Part shown: positions 24,731 to 39,954 of the stretch, piece after piece
How positions within the stretch are numbered: the stretch's first letter is position 1
How the letters are laid out: every line of letters begins with the position of its first letter
Origin: Portulaca oleracea
Taxonomy: Eukaryota; Streptophyta; Magnoliopsida; Caryophyllales; Portulacaceae
DNA length: 64,000 nt
Direction: 5' to 3'
NCBI GenBank assembly: GCA_029582165.1
Contig: CM055879.1
Span: forward strand, 37,357,330 to 37,421,329
The notes under the pieces: model-generated
What the model saw: the letters and a program-made list of their open reading frames with translations, nothing else
Told to the model about the DNA's origin: nothing
Databases searched by the model: none
Position numbers and translations under genes: made by a program

Positions 24731-26118
24731 AAAATATATATATAGTTAGACCTCAAGTATATAAGGCGATGCAAGTCAATTTAGCCATTAAATAGAGTTT
24801 GTTCTTTTTAACATATCATAAATGAAATATCATCTCTCTTGTTTGGCGTTTGGCCAAATTTTGTTCTTTGGGCCTTTGTCTTGTCTTGTTGTGCTTTGGC
24901 ACTTCGACTAGTGAGATAATATGGATTGTTGCCACTATTTATCAAAAAAATAAATCATAAATGACATATTACTACTAATCAATGAATGTTGGATTTAACA
25001 ATATAACAGTATTAACACTCACCAATACGGATGAATTTTGAATATTCATTCATAACATTAAAAGGAACAAATTCTCAATATAAATAGTTGAATTTGATAG
25101 CCATGTACAACAAGCTAAGGCCTAAGAGGGGGTACTTTAAGATTCAAACATCCAAAAGCCCTACTTTAAAGTTCAAAATTTGGATCCTCCATGTGAGAAA
25201 TTGACATAACTCATGCTTAAAGTTCACCAAAGATGCTAAGAGTCACTATTACAAAAGAAACACTTTAGCAATACCATATCTAAACACCACACAACACAAT
25301 CAAATGGTTGGATTGGAGTAGATACCACCAAAGGAAGCACTAAAACAAAAGAGAAAGATACCAAACACTAAGCAACCAACTCTCAATATGACAAACCACA
25401 AAACATCATTTCCAAAACACAAGGGGAAAAAAGAAGGCAACTATTATACTGTACTGTCCATTATTCACCCAACATTGCTAGTAGTAGTAATAGTAGATAG
25501 GGGGTGTTTGGCTTCCCAATTTTTGGAGTAATTTTTAGCTTTTTGGACACTGTTAATTTTTTTATCAAGACGAAAAAGCTACCTAATGTGTTTGGTAACA
25601 AGCGTTGTTAGTTGAGGAAGTTTTTTTGAGGTAATTTTTCACAAAAATCTAATTTATTAAACATCTTTCCTGCAATCAGCTAACAGCTACAAGTTGGTTG
25701 ACAAACATGGTCATAGTAATATTTTATAGCCACACAACCACAGAGGATACACTGACAATAGTAGGCATATATACAGTACAGTTAGAAAAGAAAGGAGAGG
25801 GGATAAAAGAGATTAGATTCCCTATTTAAACTGAAAATGGGCACCTTTTCTTTATCACCTTTCTACAAAGATATAGTATGTTTATGGAGTATGTGCACAA
25901 ACACAGAAACACTGCATTACCATTGAACAGACAGCCCCTGCTTCTTCCATCCCAATGACTAGACTACACTCTACCACTTGTCAATAACATAGTTATTTCA
26001 CTTGCCAGTACACTATGTGGGTCTTCCTCAGTTATATTCTATATTTTAGTCCAAATCCAAATTCATACTACCATAAATAGCTCAATTTATAGCTATTTTT
26101 TAAAAAATATTATTTTAT
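24731..26118. other. Spacer, no gene seen
   Basis: At 25498 a sequence starts gggggtgtttggct, like a hAT/PIF MITE end, but a convincing partner end was not found. Otherwise no feature. Confidence 0.35.
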
Positions 26119-26338
26119 GGTGCGTTTGGTAGTTTCCCGGGAAAGATTTTCTCAGGAAACCTTTCCCAGAAAAGACTTTCCCTAGCCCCCCTAGGAAATT
26201 TTTTACTGAGTTTGTGAGGGAAATAATGGGTCTCGCATCAAAACTTTCCTATATATTTTGCAGAACCAAACATGGGAAATTCAACTTGGAAAAGTTGACC
26301 AACTTTCTCGGGAAAGCTCCTCAACCAAACACCCCCTT
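26119..26338. mobile_element. MITE with GGTGCGTTTGG / CCAAACACCCCC termini
   Basis: The left end ggtgcgtttggtagtttccc...gggaaag is the inverted match of the right end ctttctcgggaaagctcctcaaccaaacaccccc. The GTTTGG terminus is typical of hAT/PIF-like MITEs. About 220 bp. Confidence 0.75.
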
Positions 26339-26613
26339 AAGTATTTATGATCAATATCTCGTAATGATCAGTCTCTCCATGAATTTTAGTTTATATAGGT
26401 AAAGTTGCCTATATTTGAGTCTCTCAAATTACGTTCAAATGTGTTTCTCTTTAGAGTTTGGTCAATACTGATCTCCATTAATAATCACTCAATACTCAAC
26501 ACCAATTAGCTTTAATCAACACTCATCGCCAGTAAATTACTTATGATAATTTGGAAAAAAACAGGTCCTTAAATCTTAGCTTGACATATTTAACCTTAAT
26601 GTAGTCATGATGG

Positions 26614-26772
26614 CACTGGCGGATCCCAGTGCAACTTAAGGGTGGCCATGGTCACCAGTAAAAAGAAAAAATTAGTATAATTTGGGATAAAATTATGGGT
26701 TTTATGTGTATTTGATGAATATAATAGTATAGTGGACACCCTTAGTCAGAAAATCTAAATCCATCACTAGGA
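26614..26772 (+). repeat. Dispersed repeat, copy 1 (inverted partner at 32184)
   Basis: Starts cactggcggatccca and carries gggtggccatggtcac, attagtataatttgggata, and ends aatccatcactagg. The reverse complement of 32184-32340 follows the same order. Probably a small non-autonomous DNA element. Confidence 0.7.
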
Positions 26773-27496
26773 AATCAATATGTTAAAAAAAGAAAAAGAT
26801 AAGAAGGGACTTTTACACAAGAACATGATAAAAAGTTTCCCATATTTTTTTTGGCATAGGAGAATTTTCCTATAGAATTAGTGAGCATTGGTTGAGAAAG
26901 AGTTAGGTATGGTCCAGTTGATGAGGTAGATAGCTAGCTATCACTGAAAATGGGGGTTTAGCATTTATGTGCCAACATTTCTTCATAGTGCCTTCTTCAC
27001 TGCCTATCTATTACCCACCTCTACCTATATAGTTCGAAGCACTGACAAATGACAGTAATACATTATAGCTTATGGGGTAATCATTTGACTACATTAATTT
27101 ATAGTCCATCATAGTCTTGGCAAAATTATGTAGGTTGAATTGAAAGGGTCTCTTTTAATTGTAAATTTTAGAAGTAGAAGTGATATGTTCCATATCTCTA
27201 TTCTGTGGCGTGGTTTTAGAGTATTAGTTTTAGTTTAATCTTGGTAAAACTGTCCCATTCAAATTTGCTATGATTTTAGAGTTTTGAGTTTTTAGCACAA
27301 TTTTTTTTATTGACACTTAAAAAAACTTGTAAATTAGTAGATTGATCTGACCCAAACTTATCAACCCGGCCCATTGGATCTAGAGAATAAAAAAAATATT
27401 ATTTTATACTTTTCTCATATTTATTCAAGCTCAATAATATCTAGTTATTCACATTTTCTCAAGATGAAGTCAAATTAGTGCTTTGTGGCCGTATGT

Positions 27497-27676
27497 GAGA
27501 CTCAAATATATACGTCCTCACCCTTGAACAAGGTAATTTTAGGGGAACCGAAATTACCTCTTCAAAATTCAAATGGTCATTATCCCATATAGGAGAGACT
27601 CAAATATATACATCCTCACCCTTGAACAAGATATTTTCAGGGAACTGAAATTATCTCTTCAAAATTCAAATGGTCA
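27497..27676. repeat. Tandem duplication of about 95 bp
   Basis: Two copies beginning gagactcaaatatata and ending ttcaaaattcaaatggtca, the second with several substitutions. Confidence 0.8.
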
Positions 27677-29815
27677 AGGATAGTATGATGATCATATGTA
27701 CCATGATATAATGTAGTCAGAGGAAATATAATGTATCCAAGTGAGAATCATAACTCATAAGTAGAATGACATAATAATATTAAACACACAAAACAAAATA
27801 GAGACAAGAGATGGGCACCCCTCTTCTAGGAGTTTCATCCAGATTATAATCGAAGATACCCTTCACAAACATGCATCATGAAAATCATTATAGGAAGCTG
27901 GATTCATGCAATATGTTAGTGGTGTCAGAACAAATTTAAAATAAGTTACGCAAAAAAGTTTTTATAGAAAGTTAAATAAAAATAACCCAAAGAGAATATA
28001 CGTTTATACCCGCAACTGCTAACTACAACCTAGAATGTTGGTTCGGTTTGGTAAGGTTCCACAAATCCTAACGCTTGACATTGCTCTCACAATACTAGTC
28101 TAGGATGTTGGTTCAATTTGGTGAAGTATAGAAAAACAGGGCAAAAGAGAGACTACAAGCTAAAAACCTCTAGCTAGTATTAGAGGAGGCTTCTATAGAC
28201 GACCAACTCTACTCTACAATGTTTGAATTGGGATGTAACTCAAAATATACTTTCGGTGCTTAGAATTAGCACAAACACACTTTATTGGCCAAGAAAGGGG
28301 AAACAAAAGACTTTTTAAGAGACTAAAAACAGATTAGCAAGTGACAAATTTCCTAAAACCTATGTTAGTGCCCAACTTGACAGCAATATCAGAATTATAA
28401 TATACTCTAGCAAGTAAAGTTCCTATGATCCTATGTCATATCACATCAAATTATCATTATGTGCATATTACTACTGTTTATTAAGCTGAGCCTACCATCT
28501 TTCAGATCAAATAATATAATGGTTCCCCACCAAAATCCCAACTAGACAAATTGGATGATTGGTGCTAATTTCATGTTTATTTTTGGACAATATACTATTC
28601 AAATGATGAATTTTGTATTTTGAAGAACACAAATGGTTTTATTTTATGCATCTGTACTGTATGGGCTTATATATGCTTATGGATTGGTATATGTGTGTTG
28701 GGTGGGAGCCCATAAAAATATTGAACTATGAACTGCAGAACTGATCAATGTTGTGAGAAATCTCCAGGGATTTTGACAACAATGAGCTAGGACTTCAAGA
28801 GCTAAACATGGACAATAGAATCTATAAACTATAGACTCATGCCTGTAAAATTAATCGGTAAGGTAAATTTAATTTTGGATAATTTTTTGTAATTTTGGGC
28901 AGATTTGGGTAAATTTAGGGAAGATAAATTGAGATAATTATAAAATTAGGTAAATTTAGGTATTTTTGGGGAAATTTGGATTGATTTGGGTAACTAATAT
29001 TTACCTACAAAATTTACAGGCCTCAAAAGATTACCCTGAAAACCATACTTTAAATTAATATTCAACATTGATCAGCATTACCCTGAAAAGCATACTTTAA
29101 ATCATCATGCAAGAATTGAAAAGACATCTCAGCAGGCTGTATGTTTTACTATTTCCATCATTCTTCTAGGTTAAGTCAGTTGTACATTCTATACCAAAAA
29201 CTGCTTTCAATAGTCGTTTGCATGACATTTACACATATCCTCCCCCCTAATTAGCTAATCAAACTCCATTTGTGGCAGCAAGTTCATGCCCTAACTATTT
29301 CCTTAATTCACAAAATCTGATAATCTTGGCTAAGAAGCTTTGCTAGCTCATACATAAGAAGCTTTGTATCATGAATCATGACTCAACCCATAGCAGCAAG
29401 ATCAACGGGATCACTTGGAACACACAAAAATTTGATCTTCCATTTTGTTAATTTTGTCTTGATGGGCTCAAATTGATTCAAAATAGGTGATAAGAAACAA
29501 CTATGAAACAATCTCTCTATGAAGCAAGTCTATGTTAGCTAGGCTTCTTGTTTCCCAAATGATGGCCAAACAAACATCCTTTCCCAAACTCCTAATTTAT
29601 GAAACTAGCTACATATCTATCAAAGTAATCCATCCAAGGTACCATCAACATAGTATAATTGTATGTAGCTCAACCCAAGAGACAAAGATTACACAACCTC
29701 AACACAAATTCATCTTCATTCCATTTCATTTCACAACAAAATTACAACAGATATTATACAAAAATTCAGAATTCAGAATTCAAAAACAGCTATACATATA
29801 CATATTCCTCTTCCT
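27677..29815. other. Spacer and 3' flank of the bPH_2 gene
   Basis: No gene. A short repeated phrase with gaatgttggttc and aggatgttggttc occurs at about 28033 and 28103. 28860-29010 is a low-complexity region of gggtaaattt-type phrases. The last 100-150 bp are likely 3'UTR of the minus-strand gene. Confidence 0.4.
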
Positions 29816-30400
29816 TCAAAACCCTTTGGGTCCAGTCTCCTTAATCACAACAGGCTTCTCCGCCATGGAAATACAGTACTTAGCAATCTCCCTAAACTTC
29901 GGAACACTCCTCAAATCAACTTTGGTACCATCTTGCAAAGTAATCACAATGTCACCCCACTCCCCAATAAACCTCGGCACAACCTGCACATCTTTTATCA
30001 CTTTATACGAGAAATCGCTCCTGTCTTGGCCTGTGAACCCTGAGATCACCGTCACCCGCAGGTTAGTGAATCGGTAACGGAGGAAGAACGCCCTGGAGAC
30101 GGCGGCCAGAGTTAACGGCAGCCATAGGAGAGTGAAACCCAGGAGGAGGTTGGCCACGAGGTCGCCGTAGTGAGCGCCGCCGTCGAAGAACACGGTTTCT
30201 TGGGAGGGGTTGGAGGTGGATTTCACGGCGGAGGGTGATGTGGGTTGGTTTGTGGGGGAGGAGACGTGGAGTTTGGTGGTGGGTCGTCGGGGGGATTTCA
30301 GGAGGAGGAGGCGGCGGTGGTGGTGGTTCGCGGTGGTGCGCGGTGGAGGGAGGATTGTTGTGGTGGTTGTGGCGGTGGCGGTGGCGGTGGTGGTGGACAT
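29816..30400 (-). CDS. Plastid-targeted membrane protein with bPH_2 (DUF304-like) domain
   Basis: Intron-less gene of 194 aa, ATG at 30400, TGA at 29816-29818. Residues 1 to about 60 are rich in Ser/Thr/Ala/Pro/Arg with almost no acidic residues, as in a chloroplast transit peptide; the Thr/Ala-rich start comes from an ACC/GCC codon run. A hydrophobic segment follows at about 78-105 (ANLLLGFTLLWLPLTLAAVS), then a domain with YRFTNLRVTVISGFTGQDRS, VIKDVQVVPRFIGEWGDIVI and VDLRSVPKFREIAKYC, matching bacterial PH domain type 2 in pattern. A homologue is conserved in land plants with the same ending (GPKGF). In Arabidopsis a similar gene may also sit close to FLP (my recollection of the At1g1434x region, not verified). 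Biochemical role unknown. Confidence 0.85.
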   Translation of the reverse strand: MSTTTATATATTTTTILPPPRTTANHHHRRLLLLKSPRRPTTKLHVSSPTNQPTSPSAVKSTSNPSQETVFFDGGAHYGDLVANLLLGFTLLWLPLTLAAVSRAFFLRYRFTNLRVTVISGFTGQDRSDFSYKVIKDVQVVPRFIGEWGDIVITLQDGTKVDLRSVPKFREIAKYCISMAEKPVVIKETGPKGF

Positions 30401-30836
30401 GGTTTGGGTTTGGGCGGAGTTTATTGTTGGGTTGTGGGCTGAGGTTGTTTAGAGATAACAATGTTAGCCGAATTGAACATTTTTTTGGCTGACCAATCTC
30501 TATCGAGCTTGTCTCCTGTGTGGTTCAAGACAATCGAGGGCTGGATTGCGTGGCCTCCCATTAGCCAATCATATCATCCATTGTTATATGGTACTTGTAT
30601 TTATTTTTTTTAAAACAATTCATAATATTAATTATAAAATTCATTATAAATTTATCAATATTTTTTAAATTTAGCTAATTTTTACAAAAAATTTATTACA
30701 TTAAAAATTAATATATTTCAATAAATGCGGTATACTACGGTAGACGGTATACTTTACGATCAAACAAGTGTTCACATAAGAGAGGGTTTACCTTTTCTTT
30801 TCCTTTTCCCTTAAGGAGTGCCGGCAAAGAAATGGG

Positions 30837-31025
30837 TCTAAATAAATTCAGGTCGATCAAATTCGGGCAATGTCAAAATCTGGACGAGAAATTGATATTT
30901 GGTCCCGATATTTTTTCGAGTCGAACAATTTGGACGAAGCTAAATTCGGTTCAAAATCAGGTTCAGACAATAGAAAAAAAAAATTTCGTATCTGAATATT
31001 CGGTCAATATCAAAATTGGATCGGG
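30837..31025 (+). repeat. Dispersed repeat, copy 1 (second copy at 57177)
   Basis: Carries gtcaaaatctggacgagaaa, ttcggtcccgata-type phrases and acgaagctaaattcggttca. The same order occurs at 57177-57400 in the same orientation with about one change in five. Confidence 0.65.
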
Positions 31026-31059
31026 AGTAAACCGGTTTTTTCCAGGTTGGGAAAAGTAG

Positions 31060-32183
31060 TGGGCTTGCTTAGTTTCGAATGGGCCACATTAATGTTTTGA
31101 GCTACAAAGTGGCCCATATTGTTTGGGTCTAAATCTTGCCTAAGATTTATTACGTCGGTGCTGTATTAGTCCAAAATCCAAATGAATGTTTAGGAACAGC
31201 CCATCTTTGTGGTCAATATTAATTAGTAGTTGTATGTGAACCTCAAATTAGTGAAGCATTCATATATCATTTTCTTGTAGTTTAATCTACTCTATTTACT
31301 TGCCTCAACAGGTAATGTAATATTTGTTAGCGAAATTGTTGCCTATATCTAATCTCCTAAAATTCCATAAAATGCAATTACTCGAAAACATATGGTGCTT
31401 AAAGAATAAAATACACCTACAAAAAGAAATAAATAAATAAAATGCAACATATGATGACAACAGAGGGAAATTATGAGAATATGAAATCATAATGTACCAT
31501 ATGTTGATGACTTGCAAAATTAATTATGCAGCATTTATACTCTGATCAAGTTATTATTTATGAATTATATGTTTAAGGTAATATATCCACGGACTACATG
31601 TATAACATAGTGTAAATACATGACATTTTGCCTAACTCGATCTTGTCGATGAATGTGTTTGTATTAGTGTAATATTTTTTTTATTTGAGCCTTTTTATTA
31701 GAGTTACTTTAAAAGGAATTTATAAAGTTTTCCATCAGTTTCCCAATATTTAAAAATTATGTAAATCAAATTGACGTGAGTGTATGAATTATAATAATAG
31801 TAACTTATCACAAATGATAATCGACTTGAGGCCACCACATGGCATTACTCCTCTAAAGCATATTTATAAATAAAGAATTTATACTACGTTGCAATGCAAT
31901 GCATGTACATGCACTTTAATTTGGCATAATTTATTTGATTTCTTTAATTAAGGAAGATCTCAAAATGCTTTCTTAATGCAAGCTTTTGAAATATAAATAT
32001 ATAATGTCTTATATTTGACTTTTAACATACTTTGATTAGCTGTAACTTTAAAATTAACACTAGTATGGTTTTAATGAATTTATCTAAAAAAGAATCATAA
32101 TTGGAAATAGGAAAAGTCTGATACTGTTTTTGCATATTTTGCTTTTGAAGGAAGATATAGTATATATTTTGCATATTTTGCAA
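31060..32183. other. Spacer, no gene seen
   Basis: AT-rich, no coding signal or element ends. Confidence 0.4.
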
Positions 32184-32340
32184 TGGTGGTGGATCTAGAT
32201 TTTTTATTAGGGGAGTCGATCTATTATACTAATATATATTCATCATATACATATAAAATTCATAATTTTTATCCCAAATTATACTAATTTTTTTTATCTG
32301 TGACCGTGGCCACCCATGAGTTACATTGGGATCCGCCAGT
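32184..32340 (-). repeat. Dispersed repeat, copy 2 (inverted partner of 26614)
   Basis: Ends atgagttacattgggatccgccagt, the reverse complement of the start of copy 1. The inner phrases match in reverse order. Confidence 0.7.
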
Positions 32341-32794
32341 ATTTTAATTTGCAACCACTAATTCGTAAGGTTGAAATTCTGAATATATATAATCATTTTC
32401 AAATGTGATATCTTATAATCTAGTGACATGTCCTTTATTATATTTTCTTCAAAATTATTCAAACCAAAAATAAATGAACGAATGAAGTCATGAAATATTG
32501 GTACGAAAAAGCTAGGAGCATCATTTTCAAACCTAAAAGAAGGTGGAAAGATAGATGAGGTTGCAAGAGGGACTACCATGACGTTTATTTACAGACATAA
32601 CGATATCTTTTTTCTTTGATAATTTTTCCTTTTGTTTCAAAAAGATATACTTTACCTTAATTGGGCTTTATTAATTAATGTTACTGCTGCGAGTATCATC
32701 AATCTGTGTACTGAGTACTGTACGTAGGAATTAGTGACTAATCATTGGGATAAAAGTTTATTATGATTGGCACCAACTTCAATAAACCTTTGTT

Positions 32795-33030
32795 ATAATT
32801 CCATTTGCTCGATTCATATAAATTGGCTGTAACGATTTTCAATATAATTTTTTATTGATAATTTTTTATATAATATTATATTAATAATTACAATATTGTA
32901 TTTTTATGATAATATTTTTTGTTGTAAATTTAATAGTAGTGATCTTATATAATAATACATTATATATAATGAGAAATTTATGGTCAAAATGTTTTATATT
33001 TGACTGCACAATTTTTAAAAATGACAAGGC
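32795..33030. mobile_element. Degenerate relative of the Stowaway-type MITE at 16421
   Basis: Shares attacaatattgtattttt, ttttttgttgtaaatttaat and gagaaatttatggtcaaaat with the 16421-16787 element. Outer ends are lost. Confidence 0.55.
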
Positions 33031-33409
33031 CGGATAAGTTTGCCTCTATTTACCTTAACCATTTTCCGTCAAACAAAAACATTTAAAAGGTTATTTTCAA
33101 AAAAAGAAAAACATTTAAAAGGTTCACAAAAATCTAATCTTTTTCTTTTATTTTCACCGCCTCTTTAATTAATTATTACCTCCATCCAACAATATTTTTC
33201 ACAATAACGAATTTCTTTGTCCTATTTTATTTATCACTTTATAATTTCAACGATTATTATTCTTATTTTACTCTTAATTAATCAATGGTTTTTAATTGTC
33301 TTTTTTATTTTTTTTTACTAATGTAGGGATACTTTGGCAATCTTATAATTTTTACCCCATTTTCAATATGCCTAGGTCTTAAAGGATAAAAACTCAAGGG
33401 TCGGGTTTA

Positions 33410-33830
33410 CCTTAGGGTCGTTAGACTAGCGATATTACATGACGCTGAGTGTTGGCCCGTCAAGAAAATGCATTCCTAGAAGTTAAATGATGCCGAGATG
33501 AGGATGGTTCGATGGATTTGCGGTTATACTAGATTTGATTGGATTATGAATTTCGTTTGCCGAGCTAAACTAGAGGTAGCACCCGTTGCAAAAAAAGTTA
33601 AGAGATACTATACTGAGATGGTTTGGACATGTCCTTAGATAGAATGAGAATGCCCCTGTTAGGAGGTGCGAAAGACTTGGGATATCTCTTGGTCGTTGAG
33701 GGTGTGGAAGACCTAAAAAGTCTATGGGAAAAGTGATAAGAGAAGACGTAGGACACTTAGGCTTAGCGGAGGACATGACACTGGATACAAGGGTTTAACG
33801 GGCTAGTATTAAGGCCATAATATGAGGAAG
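33410..33830 (+). pseudogene. Relic of an RTE-type LINE reverse transcriptase (C-terminal part)
   Basis: Translation in shifting frames gives ECWPVKK, EMRMVRWICGYTR, CRAKLEVAPVAKK and, out of frame, WFGHVL and GRPKK-like pieces: the tail of RTE-clade LINE ORF2 proteins in plants. In-frame stops and frameshifts show that it is dead. No 5' part, poly(A) or TSD could be delimited. Confidence 0.75.
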
Positions 33831-34607
33831 GGTACCGTACTTCGAGCTGGTTTTGTCATCTTTTATTTCTATTTAACATTGTTTAGAAAGATTACTAATA
33901 AAATAGTCTTATAATAACTTACCTTTAGATTGTATCACACTAAAATTGATCATGAAAAGTATTTTATAATTGACTATATATAGTTTACAACGGCAAATAA
34001 TTTAAAATGAAAGTGAGAGTGTAATTTTTTATTTATTAACAAAGTCAAGTCATATTTACACACTCACCTGCAATTAAGAAAAACATAAGTACGGTTTGGT
34101 GCTTCCACGTTGCTGGTAAGCCAAGTGGCGACCACATGCCCTTGTTGAATATAAAGTTAAAATAATTAGGAATAATATTTGCCAGAAAGATTTCAGTTTG
34201 GCGTTGGAAGAAAATCCATTAAACTAATCCTTTATTAGGTAATTGATTAATACACTTTAAACCACAAAGCATGTGGCCACTTAACAGGAATCATCCCTTT
34301 ATTTTATTTAATTTGAATGCAACTTAAACCTCCCACTGCTTCAAACTTTGCCATCCTTATTAAACAGTTAATTAGTTAATTATATCCTTAAATCTATAAA
34401 TATGTTGGCATCTGAAACAACATTAATCAAAATGCCAAATGTTCCTGCTTAATTAATCACAAACTAGTTATCTGTACTTTGCACATGATCCCAGGTTTGA
34501 TTTGCCATTAATTATTTCTCCAAATCTTTTTATGCCTCACATCTAAATATTCAAAATTGGTACCATCAGAAAAATATATATTCAAAATTGGAGGCAGCTA
34601 GGCTTAG

Positions 34608-34670
34608 CTTGGAGCCAACCAAGCTTGAACTTGATAGCTAGCTAGAGAAGGAAAGCTTGGAGCCAACCAA
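34608..34670. repeat. Direct repeat agcttggagccaaccaagc
   Basis: Two exact copies (about 34608-34626 and 34652-34670) separated by 25 bp containing gatagctagctag. Each unit can itself pair at gcttgg/ccaagc. Confidence 0.7.
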
Positions 34671-34731
34671 GCCAAGCTTATCAATGTTCTCATTGACTTA
34701 TTGGAATTTTATGTAATTTAGAACTTATTAG

Positions 34732-34950
34732 TACTCCCTCCGTTCCAAATTAATTGACATTTTGACTAAATTTTGACCGTTAATTATTCACAAATTATAA
34801 TAAGTTACAATATAAAATTACCTCCATTGTAATTTTTAGTAAAGTATCTTTCTAATGACGGTAATTTGATATTGTAACTCATTGTGATTTGTGAGTAATT
34901 AACGGTCAAAATTTTGTCAAAGTGTCAATTAATTTGGAACAGAGGGAGTA
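34732..34950. mobile_element. Stowaway MITE, near-perfect long inverted repeat
   Basis: TA-ctccctccgttccaaatta at the left and taatttggaacagagggag-TA at the right. Arms continue inwards (gaccgttaattattcacaaa / tttgtgagtaattaacggtc), so the whole 219 bp can form one hairpin. It lies 130 bp left of the large retrotransposon. Confidence 0.9.
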
Positions 34951-35084
34951 TAATTTATTATAATTATTTATGATTAATATTTTATTAATATGATAAAAAA
35001 TTCATCAATACCTTTTAATATTGATCCACATCTAAATTTTTTTTTTCCGAAATTAATCAATGCATGTTAGGATTCATAAACCAT

Positions 35085-38500
<3,416 letters not shown>

Positions 38501-39870
38501 TTGGAAACCTTCGATATTCATTACGACAGTAACGAAGACCGGGTATCATCCGAGGAAACCAATCCAGAGGCGGCTGACGAAGGGACATCTGAGGGAGTAG
38601 TTGAGAGTTTAGTGATTGATCCATCTGAAATCATGTCAAACCCAAATGATGACGGCAATGTGGTCAACCACGGTGATCTTTGGGGAGGAAGGCATTCCCA
38701 CCACCACCAGCTCCAAATACTGACTTGGAGCAATTAACCAATGTGATTCTAAACATGCAAGTTTCGATGAACGCTCAACTGGAGGCGCAAAACCAGAGAA
38801 TCGACGCTGTTATTCATGCCATGGAGGAGGCAAAGAACTCAAATGTGAAGAATCCTCCCATGGGGGAGGTTGATCAATCTGGTAGGGAGAAGGATGGATC
38901 GGTCCACGGGATCTCAAATTCGAGACTAGATCGCATCGAGCAGATGTTGAAGAAATCTACTTTGTTCAACAACCAATTTATGGATGATGTCGGTTTTACA
39001 CCGGTGCCTCGGGGAAGGCTTCCCCCTAAGTTCAACATGCCAGACATTAAGTTCCACGGTGTTGAGAGCCCTCATCAGCATGTAAGGAACTTTCTAGGGG
39101 CGATGACGCTGAAGGGGGTAGAGGAAGACATCTATCACATTATTTTTCCTTGGACTTTGGGCCCAGATGTTATGAAATGGTACAACACTCTCACCCAAGA
39201 CTACACAATGGAGTTTGCTTTGCAAGGAGTTCTTACATCAGTACTCCTACAATGTAGACATGCCAGTCACTTTAAGGGACATGGAATTAGTGAAGCAAGA
39301 GGAGAAAGAATATTTCTCTGACTACTTTGCTCGATGGAGATCAAAGGCAGCTCAAATGGTGGACCACCATCCAAGAGCACCAAGTAGACATGCTTATTAG
39401 AAGTCTACAACCGTCATACAACGCTCATTTGAGGTTTCAACCCCTTAAAGATTTCGCTACATTAAGACTGGCTGGGACTAAAATAGAAAGTGAGTTTGCT
39501 AAGGGAGTTGCAACTGGGGGCTGGAAGAACACCTATACTAACAGGAAGTCGGCTGGCCCATCTGCATCCAACAACAAGGGGAACGAGGTGAATGCCTTAC
39601 AACGCTACACCGAATACACCCCTATAGACACTACGTACGCTCAAGCTTTAGAGCGTCTCTTAAGCAAGGGAATGATTACTCTTCCCGACTTAAGACCGGA
39701 GCCAAAGCCAAGCGGAATTGGGGCCGCAAGTTCGCAAGTACCATAGGGCTCGAGGGCACGATACTGAGCAGTGCTTTACTTTGAAGAACAGGATGGAGGA
39801 GATGTTTAGGTCCAAACAACTACCCTTACCGAAGCGAGACAAAAACCTAGCAACACAAACAATCCACTAG
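38501..39870 (+). pseudogene. gag of the Tat-type element, frameshifted
   Basis: Structural polyprotein with pieces in successive frames. An acidic N-terminal frame (38501-38737) has no ATG and runs into another frame from 38680. The capsid-like part (QRIDAVIHAMEEAKNS, FNMPDIKFHGVESPHQHVRN) shifts near 39225 to the frame with SDYFARWRSKAAQMV, then near 39355 to the frame with MLIRSLQPSYNAHLRF. A last shift near 39730 leads to the zinc knuckle CKYHRARGHDTEQC (C-x2-H-x4-H-x4-C) and a stop at 39868-39870. At least three to four indels, so no full Gag can be made from this copy unless the breaks are sequence errors. Confidence 0.85.
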
Positions 39871-39954
39871 GTTCATCTGCATATACGCGTGTCGGAGGAA
39901 TGAGAATGGTATCCCTAGGATTTCATTACTGTTGCAAAGAAGTCAACTTACATC

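Noticed and set aside
25498..25700. hAT-like MITE starting gggggtgtttgg
   Set aside because: No matching right terminus or TSD found.
30210..30492. Gly/Trp/Val-rich open frames on the plus strand
   Set aside because: Antisense shadows of the ACC/GCC-rich transit-peptide region of the bPH_2 gene.
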